From assembly GCA_950022655.1 (NCBI GenBank), contig OX465589.1, positions 29,613,970 through 29,677,969 of the forward strand: a stretch of DNA of 64,000 nucleotides. Reading direction: 5' to 3'. Source of the DNA: Alentia gelatinosa (lineage: Eukaryota; Annelida; Polychaeta; Phyllodocida; Polynoidae). The notes under the pieces were generated by a model. It had not been told where the DNA came from. It saw only the letters and a program-made list of their open reading frames with translations, and did no database searches. Position 1 is the first letter of the stretch; each line of letters opens with the position of its first letter. Positions 48,265 to 61,685 of the stretch are shown one piece after another. The position numbers and the translations under genes are program-made.

Positions 48265-49789
48265 ATTGGTTAAGGGTTAGGGTTAGGGTTAGGGTTAGGG
48301 TTAGGGTTAGGATAGGGTAAGGGTTAGGGTAAGGGTTAAGTACAGGGATAGGAATAGGGATAGGGTTAGGGAGAGGGTTAGTGATAGGGATAGGGATAGT
48401 GTTAGTGTTAGGGTTAGGGTTGGAGTTGAACTTAAAACGCCCTTCTAACAGGATCCTGCAATACAGGGTTAGGGTTAGGAATAGGGTAAGGGTTAGGGTT
48501 GGGATAGGGATAGGGTCAGGGTTAGGGTTAGGATAGGGTTAGGGATAGGGCTAGGGATAGGGTTAGGGATAGAGTTAGGGATGGGGATAGGGTTAGGGTT
48601 AGGGCTAGGGTTAGGGTTAGAGGGGGTGTCCACCAAGCTCCCGACGCGAACTGACGTGCCCCCATATTGCCCTTCCGATACAAAATCCATATCGTAACAA
48701 AATCGTACAGCTTATCGGGGCAGTTGGTAATTTTCTATGATAACGCTACTGACGCGGCTCAACACGCACCGATGCGAACTGATGCAAAACCTGTATCGCA
48801 GTGCATGGATGACTCTTTTAACAGGAAATCATATGAAATAATCGATAGAAAATTATGAAATTTTCAGAATCTGTAGAATCTATAATGCCAAAGCGGCTCT
48901 GCAAAAATTGTGAAATTTGATAGTAGATAAGGTCTCAAAACGATCATTTTATACTTTAACTGAGGTATCATATAATATTGTTTTGTATCTACAGATAAAA
49001 TATCAATCTTAAATATGCATCATTTCTGGAATTATGAAGGAAATATGGTTAATTACTCTGGTTGCATCATGAGCTATATCGGGGTGTATCGGGACCATGG
49101 CACCTTTTTCATGCACCCTCCCAATACGTTACGACGTGCACCGATGTGCACCTACGCGAACCGATATGCTAAGATATGCCTTGCGACGTGCTACGATATG
49201 GTAATTTTGTATCGGCTCGCATCGGCTCGTGTCGGCGTTGGTGGGTGCAGGGTCTTAGGGTTAGAGTTAGGTTAGGGTTAGGGTTGGGGTTGTACTTAAA
49301 ACGCCATTCTAATAGTATCCTACAGTACAGGTACAGGTACCGGTACAAAAATATTAAGTTCTCTGATGCATTGTAGTTTTGAAATGAATTGTTTACTAAA
49401 CTGTACATCTAGATTTTGAGAATAATCAAAATTAATGTTAGCGATACACACACCACATGTGTCATTTCCTAGCAACTTTAACTAAATATCCAAGCACAGT
49501 CTACCTGAGTCGAGGGCAGACACTGCAGAATGGATACTCAAAACTCGCTCACATTTTCAGCAAAATTTGAAGCTAAGGTAATATAAATAGTAATAATACT
49601 TCCAAAATATTCTACTTCATGTATATCCATATTTGCATCTATTAAATACTCAAGTTCAGTACTGGAAAAAAATGGGTCGAATTTGTTGTGGGTCAAGTTC
49701 CATTAACGGGTCGAGTTTGTTGTGGGTCGAGTTTTTTATTGATTGATTTCGTTACGGGTCGAGTTTTTGAGTATTCATGAGTGACTCTA
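48265..49789 (+). repeat. Monomer 35, 1525 bp, class e / D beta
   Basis: Module D is 48,626-49,249. Private changes are ACGTGCCCCCATATTGCC, ATGCATCATTTC and CACGCACCGATGCG in the left half of D. Confidence 0.95.
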
Positions 49790-50429
49790 ATTGGTTAAGG
49801 GTTAGGGTTAGGGTTAGGGTTAGGGTTAGGGTTAGGATAGGATAAGTGTTAGGGTTAGGGTTAAGTACAGGGATAGGTATAGGGATAGGGTTAGGGAGAG
49901 GGTTAGTGATAGGGATAGGGATAGTGTTAGTGTTAGGGTTAGGGTTGGTGTTGAATTTAAAACGCCCTTCTAACAGAATCCTGCAATACAGGGTTAGGGT
50001 TAGGGATAGGGTAAGGGTTAGGTTTGAATTGTTTACTAAACTGTACATCTAGATTTTGAGAATAATCAAAATTAATGTTAGCGATACACACACCACATGT
50101 GTCATTTCCTAGCAACTTTAACTAAATATCCAAGCACAGTCTACCTGAGTCGAGAGCAGACACTGCAGGATGGACACTCAAAACTCGCTCACATTTTCAG
50201 CAAAATTTGAAGCTAAGGTAATATAAATAGTAATAATACTTCCAAAATATTCTACTTCATGTATATCCATATTTGCATCTATTAAATACTCAAGTTCAGT
50301 ACTGGAAAAAAATGGGTCAAATTCGTTGTGGGTCGAGTTCCATTTACGGGTCGAGTTTGTTGTGGGTCAAGTTTTTTATTGATCGATTTCGTTGCGGGTC
50401 GAGTTTTCGAGTATTCATGAGTGACTCTA
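49790..50429 (+). repeat. Monomer 36, 640-bp deletion derivative (class c)
   Basis: The shared junction is at 50,022. It has a private GGATAGGATAAGTG in T1 and five TTAGGG units where its 31.3-kb-offset partner at 18,489 has four. Confidence 0.95.
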
Positions 50430-51946
50430 ATTGGTTAAGGGTTAGGGTTAGGGTTAGGGTTAGGGTTAGGATAGGGTAAGGGTTAGGGTTAGGGTTAAGT
50501 ACAGGGATAGGAATAGGGATAGGGTTAGGGAGAGGGTTAGTGATAGGGATAGGGATAGTGTTAGTGTTAGGGTTAGGGTTGGTGTTGAACTTAAAACGCC
50601 CTTCTAACAGTATCCTGCAATACAGGGTTAGGGTTAGGGATAGGGTAGGGTTAGGGTTGGGATAGGGATAGGGTCAGGGTTAGGGTTAGGATAGGGTTAG
50701 AGATAGGGCTAGGGATAGGGTTAGGGATAGAGTTAGGGATGGGGATAGGGTTCGGGTTAGGGTTAGGGTTAGGGTTAGAGGGGGTGTCCACCAGATCCCG
50801 ACTTGAACTGACACGCCCCGATATTGCCCTTCCGATACAAAATCCATATCTTAACAAAATTGTAGAGCTTATCGGGGCAGTTGGTAATTTTCTACGATAA
50901 CGCTACTGACGCGGCTCAACACGCACCAACGCGAACTGATGCAAAACCTGTATCGCAGTGTATAGATGACTCTTTTAACGGGAAATCATATGAAATAAAC
51001 GATAGAAAATTACGAAATTTTCAGAATCTGTAGAATATATAATGCTAAAGCGGCTCTGCAAAAATTGTGAAATTTAATAGTAGATAAGGTCTCAAAACGA
51101 TCATTTTATACTTTAACTGAGGTATCATATAATATTGTTTTGTATCTACAGATAAAATATCAATCTTAAATATGCATTATTTCTGGAATTATAAAGGAAA
51201 TATGGTTAATTACACTGGTTGCATCATGAGCTATATCAGGGTGTATCGGGCCCAGGGCACCTTTTTCATGCACCCTCCCAATACGTTACGACGTGCACCG
51301 ACGTGCACCTACACAAACCGATATGCTACAATATGCCTTGCGAAGTGCTACGATATGGTAATTTTGTATCGCCTCGCGTCGGCTCGTGTCAGCGTTGGTG
51401 GGTGCAGGGTCTTAGGGTTAGAGTAAGGTTAGGGTTAGGGTTGGGGTTGAACTTAAAAAGCCATTCTAACAGTATCCTGCAGTACAGGTACAGGTACCGC
51501 TACAAAAATATTAAGTTCTCTGATGCATTATAGTTTTGAAATGAATTGTTTACTAAACTGTACATCTAGATTTTGAGAATAATCAAAATTAATGTTAGCG
51601 ATACACACACCACATGTGTCATTTCCTAGCAACTTTAACTAAATATCCAAGCACAGTCTACCTGAGTCGAGGGCAGACACTGCAGAATGGATACTCAAAA
51701 CTCGCTCACATTTTCAGCAAAATTTGAAGCTAAGGTAATATAAATAGTAATAATACTTCCAAAATATTCTACTTCATGTATATCCATATTTGCATCTATT
51801 AAATACTCAAGTTCAGTACTGGAAAAAAATGGGTCGAATTTGTTGTGGGTCAAGTTCCATTAACGGATCGAGTTTGTTGTGGGTCGAGTTTTTTATTGAT
51901 TGATTTCGTTACGGGTCGAGTTTTTGAGTATTCATGAGTGACTCTA
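50430..51946 (+). repeat. Monomer 37, 1517 bp, class d / D alpha
   Basis: Module D is 50,784-51,406. It has TATCTTAACAAAATTG and AATAAACGATAG, like monomers 6 and 10 and unlike its positional partner at 19,123. Confidence 0.95.
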
Positions 51947-53473
51947 ATTGGTTAAGGGTTAGGGTTAGGGTTAGGGTTAGGGTTAGGGTTAGGATAGGGT
52001 AAGTGTTAGGGGTAGGGTTAAGTACAGGGATAGGAATAGGGATAGGGTTAGGGAGAGGGTTAGTGATAGGGATAGGGATAGTGTTAGTGTTAGGATTAGA
52101 GTTGGTGTTGAACTTAAAACGCCCTTCTAACAGTATCCTGCAATACAGGGTTAGGGTTAGGGATAGGGTAAGGGTTAGGGTTGGGCTAGGGATAGGGTCA
52201 GGGTTAGGGTTAGGATAGGGTTAGGGATAGGGCTAGGGATAGGGTTAGGGATAGAGTTAGGGATGGGGATAGGGTTAGGGTTAGGGCTAGGGTTAGGGTT
52301 AGAGGGGGTGTCAACCAAGCTCCCGACGCGAACTGACGCGCCCTGATATTGCCCTTCCGATACAAAATCCATATCGTAACAAAATCGTAGAGCTTATCGG
52401 GGCAGTTGGTAAGTTTTCTACGATAACGCTACTGATGCGGCTCAACGCGCACCGACGTGAACTGATGCAAAACCTGTATCGCAGTGTATAGATGACTCTT
52501 TTAACGGGAAATCATATGAAATAATCGATAAAAATTTATGAAATTTTCAGAATCTGTAGAATCTATAATGCCAAAGCGGCTCTGCAAAAATTGTGAAATT
52601 TGATAGTAGATAAGGTCTCAAAACGATCATTTTATACTTTAACCGAGGTATCATATAATATTGTTTTGTATCTACAGATAAAATATCAATCTTAAATATG
52701 CATTATTTATGGAATTATAAAGGAAATATGGGTTATTACACTGGTTGCATCATGAGCTATATCGGGGTGTATCGGGAACATGGCACCTTTTTCATGCACC
52801 CTCCCAATACGTTACGATGCGCACCGACGCGCACCGACGCGAACCGATAGGCTACGATATGCCTTCAGACGTGCTACGATATGGTAATTTTGTATCGGCT
52901 CACGTCGGCTCGTGTCGGCGTTGGTGGGTGCAGGGTCTTAGGGTTAGAGTTAGGTTAGGGTTAGGGTTGGGGTTGAACTTAAAACGCCATTCTAACAGTA
53001 TCCTGCAATACAGGTACAGGTACCGGTACAAAAATATTAAGTTCTCTGATGCAGTGTAGTTTTGAAATGCATTGTTTACTAAGCTGTACATCTAGATTTT
53101 GAGAATAATCAAAATTAATGTTAGCGGTACACACACCACATGTGTCATTTCCTAGCAACTTTAACTAAATATCCAAGCACAGTCTACCTGAGTCGAGGGC
53201 AGACACTGCAGAATGGACACTCAAAACTCGCTCACATTTTCAGCAAAATTTGAAGCTAAGGTAATATAAATAGTAATAACACTTCCAAAATATTCTACTT
53301 CATGTATATCCATATTTGCATCTATTAAATACTCAAGTTCAGTACTGGAAAAAAAAGGGGTCGAATTCGTTGTGGGTCGAGTTCCATTAACGGGTCGAGT
53401 TTGTTGTGGGTCCAGTTTTTTATTGAAAGATTTCGTTGCGGGTCGAGTTTTCGAGTATTCATGAGTGACTCTA
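51947..53473 (+). repeat. Monomer 38, 1527 bp, class a / D gamma
   Basis: Module D is 52,308-52,932. It carries TTGGGCTAGGG in T2, shared only with monomer 16. Confidence 0.95.
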
Positions 53474-54974
53474 ATTGGTTAAGGGTTAGGGTTAGGGTTA
53501 GGGTTAGGGTTAGGGTTAGGATAGGGTAAGGGATAGGTATAGGGATAGGGTTAGGGAGAGGGTTAGTGATAGGGATAGGGATAGTGTTAGTGTTAGGGTT
53601 AGGGTTGGTGTTGAATTTAAAACGCCCTTCTAACAGAATCCTGCAATACAGGGTTAGGGTTAGGGATAGGGTAAGGGTTAGGTTTGGGATAGGGATAGGG
53701 TCAGGGTTAGGGATAGGATAGGGTTAGGGATAGGGCTAGGGATAGGGTTAGGGATAGAGTTAGGGATGGGGATAGGGTTAGGGTTAGGGCTAGGGTTAGG
53801 GTTAGAGGGGGTGTCCACCAAGCTCCCGACGCGAACTGACGCGCCCCGATATTGCCCTTCCGATACAAAATCCATATCGTAACAAAATCGTACAGCTTAT
53901 CGGGGCAGTTGGTAATTTTCTATGATAACGCTACTGACGCGGCTCAACACGCACCAACGCGAACTGATGCAAAACCTGTATCGCAGTGCATGGATGACTC
54001 TTTTAACAGGAAATCATATGAAATAATCGATAGAAAATTATGAAATTTTCAGAATCTGTAGAATCTATAATGCCAAAGCGGCTCTGCAAAAATTGTGAAA
54101 TTTGATAGTAGATAAGGTCTCAAAACGATCATTTTATACTTTAACTGAGGTATCATATAATATTGTTTTGTATCTACAGATAAAATATCAATCTTAAATA
54201 TGCATTATTTCTGGAATTATAAAGGAAATATGGTTAATTACACTGGTTGCATCATGAGCTATATCAGGGTGTATCGGGCCCAGGGCACCTTTTTCATGCA
54301 CCCTCCCAATACGTTACGACGTGCACCGACGTGCACCTACACAAACCGATATGCTACAATATGCCTTGCGAAGTGCTACGATATGGTAATTTTGTATCGC
54401 CTCGCGTCGGCTCGTGTCAGCGTTGGTGGGTGCAGGGTCTTAGGGTTAGAGTAAGGTTAGGGTTAGGGTTGGGGTTGAACTTAAAAAGCCATTCTAACAG
54501 TATCCTGCAGTACAGGTACAGGTACCGCTACAAAAATATTAAGTTCTCTGATGCATTATAGTTTTGAAATGAATTGTTTACTAAACTGTACATCTAGATT
54601 TTGAGAATAATCAAAATTAATGTTAGCGATACACACACCACATGTGTCATTTCCTAGCAACTTTAACTAAATATCCAAGCACAGTCTACCTGAGTCGAGG
54701 GCAGACACTGCAGAATGGATACTCAAAACTCGCTCACATTTTCAGCAAAATTTGAAGCTAAGGTAATATAAATAGTAATAATACTTCCAAAATATTCTAC
54801 TTCATGTATATCCATATTTGCATCTATTAAATACTCAAGTTCAGTACTGGAAAAAAATGGGTCGAATTTGTTGTGGGTCAAGTTCCATTAACGGATCGAG
54901 TTTGTTGTGGGTCGAGTTTTTTATTGATTGATTTCGTTACGGGTCGAGTTTTTGAGTATTCATGAGTGACTCTA
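53474..54974 (+). repeat. Monomer 39, 1501 bp, class b / D alpha
   Basis: Module D is 53,811-54,434. It shares GGGATAGGATAGGG in T2 with monomer 17; the F segment just before it shares TTGAAAGATTTCG. Confidence 0.95.
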
Positions 54975-56501
54975 ATTGGTTAAGGGTTAGGGTTAGGGTT
55001 AGGGTTAGGGTTAGGGTTAGGATAGGGTAAGTGTTAGGGGTAGGGTTAAGTACAGGGATAGGAATAGGGATAGGGTTAGGGAGAGGGTTAGTGATAGGGA
55101 TAGGGATAGTGTTAGTGTTAGGATTAGAGTTGGTGTTGAACTTAAAACGCCCTTCTAACAGTATCCTGCAATACAGGGTTAGGGTTAGGGATAGGGTAAG
55201 GGTTAGGGTTGGGATAGGGATAGGGTCAGGGTTAGGGTTAGGATAGGGTTAGGGATAGGGCTAGGGATAGGGTTAGGGATAGAGTTAGGGATGGGGATAG
55301 GGTTAGGGTTAGGGCTAGGGTTAGGGTTAGAGGGGGTGTCAACCAAGCTCCCGACGCGAACTGACGCGCCCTGATATTGCCCTTCCGATACAAAATCCAT
55401 ATCGTAACAAAATCGTAGAGCTTATCGGGGCAGTTGGTAAGTTTTCTACGATAACGCTACTGATGCGGCTCAACGCGCACCGACGTGAACTGATGCAAAA
55501 CCTGTATCGCAGTGTATAGATGACTCTTTTAACGGGAAATCATATGAAATAATCGATAAAAATTTATGAAATTTTCAGAATCTGTAGAATCTATAATGCC
55601 AAAGCGGCTCTGCAAAAATTGTGAAATTTGATAGTAGATAAGGTCTCAAAACGATCATTTTATACTTTAACCGAGGTATCATATAATATTGTTTTGTATC
55701 TACAGATAAAATATCAATCTGAAATATGCATTATTTATGGAATTATAAAGGAAATATGGGTTATTACACTGGTTGCATCATGAGCTATATCGGGGTGTAT
55801 CGGGAACATGGCACCTTTTTCATGCACCCTCCCAATACGTTACGATGCGCACCGACGCGCACCGACGCGAACCGATAGGCTACGATATGCCTTCAGACGT
55901 GCTACGATATGGTAATTTTGTATCGGCTCACGTCGGCTCGTGTCGGCGTTGGTGGGTGCAGGGTCTTAGGGTTAGAGTTAGGTTAGGGTTAGGGTTGGGG
56001 TTGAACTTAAAACGCCATTCTAACAGTATCCTGCAATACAGGTACAGGTACCGGTACAAAAATATTAAGTTCTCTGATGCAGTGTAGTTTTGAAATGCAT
56101 TGTTTACTAAGCTGTACATCTAGATTTTGAGAATAATCAAAATTAATGTTAGCGGTACACACACCACATGTGTCATTTCCTAGCAACTTTAACTAAATAT
56201 CCAAGCACAGTCTACCTGAGTCGAGGGCAGACACTGCAGAATGGACACTCAAAACTCGCTCACATTTTCAGCAAAATTTGAAGCTAAGGTAATATAAATA
56301 GTAATAACACTTCCAAAATATTCTACTTCATGTATATCCATATTTGCATCTATTAAATACTCAAGTTCAGTACTGGAAAAAAAAGGGGTCGAATTCGTTG
56401 TGGGTCGAGTTCCATTGACGGGTCGAGTTTGTTGTGGGTCCAGTTTTTTATTGATCGATTTCGTTGCGGGTCGAGTTTTCGAGTATTCATGAGTGACTCT
56501 A
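54975..56501 (+). repeat. Monomer 40, 1527 bp, class a / D gamma
   Basis: Module D is 55,336-55,960. Private changes are AATCTGAAATATGC in D and CATTGACGGGTC in F. Confidence 0.95.
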
Positions 56502-58001
56502 ATTGGTTAAGGGTTAGGGTTAGGGTTAGGGTTAGGGTTAGGGTTAGGATAGGGTAAGGGATAGGTATAGGGATAGGGTTAGGGAGAGGGTTAGTGATAG
56601 GGATAGGGATAGTGTTAGTGTTAGGGTTAGGGTTGGTGTTGAATTTAAAACGCCCTTCTAACAGAATCCTGCAATACAGGGTTAGGGTTAGGGATAGGGT
56701 AAGGGTTAGGTTTGGGATAGGGATAGGGTCAGGGTTAGGGTTAGGATAGGGTTAGGGATAGGGCTAGGGATAGGGTTAGGGATAGAGTTAGGGATGGGGA
56801 TAGGGTTAGGGTTAGGGCTAGGGTTAGGGTTAGAGGGGGTGTCCACCAAGCTCCCGACGCGAACTGATGCGCCCCGATATTGCCCTTCCGATACAAAATC
56901 CATATCGTAACAAAATCGTACAGCTTATCGGGGCAGTTGGTAATTTTCTATGATAACGCTACTGACGCGGCTCAACACGCACCAACGCGAACTGATGCAA
57001 AACCTGTATCGCAGTGCATGGATGACTCTTTTAACAGGAAATCATATGAAATAATCGATAGAAAATTATGAAATTTTCAGAATCTGTAGAATCTATAATG
57101 CCAAAGCGGCTCTGCAAAAATTGTGAAATTTGATAGTAGATAAGGTCTCAAAACGATCATTTTATACTTTAACTGAGGTATCATATAATATTGTTTTGTA
57201 TCTACAGATAAAATATCAATCTTAAATATGCATATTTCTGGAATTATGAAGGAAATATGGTTAATTACTCTGGTTGCATCATGAGCTATATCGGGGTGTA
57301 TCGGGACCATGGCACCTTTTTCATGCACCCTCCCAATACGTTACGACGTGCACCGATGTGCACCTACGCGAACCGATATGCTAAGATATGCCTTGCGACG
57401 TGCTACGATATGGTAATTTTGTATCGGCTCGCATCGGCTCGTGTCGGCGTTGGTGGGTGCAGGGTCTTAGGGTTAGAGTTAGGTTAGGGTTAGGGTTGGG
57501 GTTGTACTTAAAACGCCATTCTAATAGTATCCTACAGTACAGGTACAGGTACCGGTACAAAAATATTAAGTTCTCTGATGCATTGTAGTTTTGAAATGAA
57601 TTGTTTACTAAACTGTACATCTAGATTTTGAGAATAATCAAAATTAATGTTAGCGATACACACACCACATGTGTCATTTCCTAGCAACTTTAACTAAATA
57701 TCCAAGCACAGTCTACCTGAGTCGAGGGCAGACACTGCAGAATGGATACTCAAAACTCGCTCACATTTTCAGCAAAATTTGAAGCTAAGGTAATATAAAT
57801 AGTAATAATACTTCCAAAATATTCTACTTCATGTATATCCATATTTGCATCTATTAAATACTCAAGTTCAGTACTGGAAAAAAATGGGTCGAATTTGTTG
57901 TGGGTCAAGTTCCATTAACGGGTCGAGTTTGTTGTGGGTCGAGTTTTTTATTGATTGATTTCGTTACGGGTCGAGTTTTTGAGTATTCATGAGTGACTCT
58001 A
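56502..58001 (+). repeat. Monomer 41, 1500 bp, class b / D beta
   Basis: Module D is 56,839-57,461. A one-base deletion (ATGCATATTTCTGG near 57,228) shifts the offset to the 25,195 copy from 31,307 to 31,306. It also has a private ACTGATGCGCCCC. Confidence 0.95.
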
Positions 58002-58641
58002 ATTGGTTAAGGGTTAGGGTTAGGGTTAGGGTTAGGGTTAGGGTTAGGATAGGGTAAGTGTTAGGGTTAGGGTTAAGTACAGGGATAGGTATAGGGATAG
58101 GGTTAGGGAGAGGGTTAGTGATAGGGATAGGGATAGTGTTAGTGTTAGGGTTAGGGTTGGTGTTGAATTTAAAACGCCCTTCTAACAGAATCCTGCAATA
58201 CAGGGTTAGGGTTAGGGATAGGGTAAGGGTTAGGTTTGAATTGTTTACTAAACTGTACATCTAGATTTTGAGAATAATCAAAATTAATGTTAGCGATACA
58301 CACACCACATGTGTCATTTCCTAGCAACTTTAACTAAATATCCAAGCACAGTCTACCTGAGTCGAGAGCAGACACTGCAGGATGGACACTCAAAACTCGC
58401 TCACATTTTCAGCAAAATTTGAAGCTAAGGTAATATAAATAGTAATAATACTTCCAAAATATTCTACTTCATGTATATCTATATTTGCATCTATTAAATA
58501 CTCAAGTTCAGTACTGGAAAAAAATGGGTCAAATTCGTTGTGGGTCGAGTTCCATTTACGGGTCGAGTTTGTTGTGGGTCAAGTTTTTTATTGATCGATT
58601 TCGTTGCGGGTCGAGTTTTCGAGTATTCATGAGTGACTCTA
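58002..58641 (+). repeat. Monomer 42, 640-bp deletion derivative (class c)
   Basis: The shared junction is at 58,234. A private TATATCTATATTTGC lies in F. Confidence 0.95.
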
Positions 58642-60158
58642 ATTGGTTAAGGGTTAGGGTTAGGGTTAGGGTTAGGGTTAGGATAGGGTAAGGGTTAGGG
58701 TTAGGGTTAAGTACAGGGATAGGAATAGGGATAGGGTTAGGGAGAGGGTTAGTGATAGGGATAGGGATAGTGTTAGTGTTAGGGTTAGGGTTGGTGTTGA
58801 ACTTAAAACGCCCTTCTAACAGTATCCTGCAATACAGGGTTAGGGTTAGGGATAGGGTAGGGTTAGGGTTGGGATAGGGATAGGGTCAGGGTTAGGGTTA
58901 GGATAGGGTTAGAGATAGGGCTAGGGATAGGGTTAGGGATAGAGTTAGGGATGGGGATAGGGTTCGGGTTAGGGTTAGGGTTAGGGTTAGAGGGGGTGTC
59001 CACCAGATCCCGACTTGAACTGACACGCCCCGATATTGCCCTTCCGATACAAAATCCATATCGTAACAAAATTGTAGAGCTTAGCGGGGCAGTTGGTAAT
59101 TTTCTACGATAACGCTACTGACGCGGCTCAACACGCACCAACGCGAACTGATGCAAAACCTGTATCGCAGTGTATAGATGACTCTTTTAACGGGAAATCA
59201 TATGAAATAATCGATAGAAAATTACGAAATTTTCAGAATCTGTAGAATATATAATGCTAAAGCGGCTCTGCAAAAATTGTGAAATTTAATAGTAGATAAG
59301 GTCTCAAAACGATCATTTTATACTTTAACTGAGGTATCATATAATATTGTTTTGTATCTACAGATAAAATATCAATCTTAAATATGCATTATTTCTGGAA
59401 TTATAAAGGAAATATGGTTAATTACACTGGTTGCATCATGAGCTATATCAGGGTGTATGGGGCCCAGGGCACCTTTTTCATGCACCCTCCCAATACGTTA
59501 CGACGTGCACCGACGTGCACCTACACAAACCGATATGCTACAATATGCCTTGCGAAGTGCTACGATATGGTAATTTTGTATCGCCTCGCGTCGGCTCGTG
59601 TCAGCGTTGGTGGGTGCAGGGTCTTAGGGTTAGAGTAAGGTTAGGGTTAGGGTTGGGGTTGAACTTAAAAAGCCATTCTAACAGTATCCTGCAGTACAGG
59701 TAAAGGTACCGCTACAAAAATATTAAGTTCTCTGATGCATTATAGTTTTGAAATGAATTGTTTACTAAACTGTACATCTAGATTTTGAGAATAATCAAAA
59801 TTAATGTTAGCGATACACACACCACATGTGTCATTTCCTAGCAACTTTAACTAAATATCCAAGCACAGTCTACCTGAGTCGAGGGCAGACACTGCAGAAT
59901 GGATACTCAAAACTCGCTCACATTTTCAGCAAAATTTGAAGCTAAGGTAATATAAATAGTAATAATACTTCCAAAATATTCTACTTCATGTATATCCATA
60001 TTTGCATCTATTAAATACTCAAGTTCAGTACTGGAAAAAAATGGGTCGAATTTGTTGTGGGTCAAGTTCCATTAACGGATCGAGTTTGTTGTGGGTCGAG
60101 TTTTTTATTGATTGATTTCGTTACGGGTCGAGTTTTTGAGTATTCATGAGTGACTCTA
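58642..60158 (+). repeat. Monomer 43, 1517 bp, class d / D alpha
   Basis: Module D is 58,996-59,618. Private changes are CTTAGCGGGGC, GTATGGGGCCC and GGTAAAGGTACC. Confidence 0.95.
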
Positions 60159-61685
60159 ATTGGTTAAGGGTTAGGGTTAGGGTTAGGGTTAGGGTTAGGG
60201 TTAGGATAGGGTAAGTGTTAGGGGTAGGGTTAAGTACAGGGATAGGAATAGGGATAGGGTTAGGGAGAGGGTTAGTGATAGGGATAGGGATAGTGTTAGT
60301 GTTAGGATTAGAGTTGGTGTTGAACTTAAAACGCCCTTCTAACAGTATCCTGCAATACAGGGTTAGGGTTAGGGATAGGGTAAGGGTTAGGGTTGGGATA
60401 GGGATAGGGTCAGGGTTAGGGTTAGGATAGGGTTAGGGATAGGGCTAGGGATAGGGTTAGGGATAGAGTTAGGGATGGGGATAGGGTTAGGGTTAGGGCT
60501 AGGGTTAGGGTTAGAGGGGGTGTCAACCAAGCTCCCGACGCGAACTGACGCGCCCTGATATTGCCCTTCCGATACAAAATCCATATCGTAACAAAATCGT
60601 AGAGCTTATCGGGGCAGTTGGTAAGTTTTCTACGATAACGCTACTGATGCGGCTCAACGCGCACCGACGTGAACTGATGCAAAACCTGTATCGCAGTGTA
60701 TAGATGACTCTTTTAACGGGAAATCATATGAAATAATCGATAAAAATTTATGAAATTTTCAGAATCTGTAGAATCTATAATGCCAAAGCGGCTCTGCAAA
60801 AATTGTGAAATTTGATAGTAGATAAGGTCTCAAAACGATCATTTTATACTTTAACCGAGGTATCATATAATATTGTTTTGTATCTACAGATAAAATATCA
60901 ATCTTAAATATGCATTATTTCTGGAATTATAAAGGAAATATGGTTAATTACACTGGTTGCATCATAAGCTATATCGGGGTGTATTGGGACCATGGCACCT
61001 TGTTCATGTACCCTCCCAATACGTTACGACGCGCACCGACGCGCACCGACTCGAACCGATACGCTACGATATGCCTTCCGACATGCTACGATATGGTAGT
61101 TTTGTATCGGCTCACGTCGGCTCGTGTCGGCATTGGTGGGTGCAGGGTCTTAGGGTTAGAGTTAGGTTTAGGGTTAGGGTTGGGGTTGAACTTAAAACGC
61201 CATTCTAACAGTATCCTGCAATACAGGTAGAGGTACCAGTACAAAAATATTAAGTTCTCTGATGCATTGTAGTTTTGAAATGAATTGTCTACTAAGCTGT
61301 ACATCTAGATTTTGAGAATAATCAAAATTAATGTTAGCGATACACACACCACATGTGTCATTTCCTAGCAACTTTAACTAAATATCCAAGCACAGTCTAC
61401 CTGAGTCGAGGGCAGACACTGCAAAATGGACACTCAAACTCACTCACATTTTCAGCAAAATTTGAAGCTAAGGTAATATAAATAGTAATAATACTTCCAA
61501 AATATTCTACTTCATGTATATCCATATTTGCATCTATTAAATACTCAAGTTCAGTACTGGAAAAAAAATGGGTCGAATTCGTTGTGGGTCGAGTTCCATT
61601 TACGGGTCGAGTTTGTTGTGGGTCGAGTTTTTTATTGATCGATTTTGTTGCGGGTCGAGTTTTCGAGTATTCATGAGTGACTCTA
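60159..61685 (+). repeat. Monomer 44, 1527 bp, class a / D delta
   Basis: Module D is 60,520-61,144. It is a copy of monomer 24 at 28,254 bp, without the private CTCCTGACG. Confidence 0.95.

Larger units (their letters stand above)
51947..58000 (+). repeat. Long-range duplicate, copy 2 (partner 20,640-26,690)
   Basis: It is followed by a class c unit at 58,002, whereas copy 1 is followed by a class a/delta monomer, so the block boundary lies near the T1 start. Confidence 0.9.
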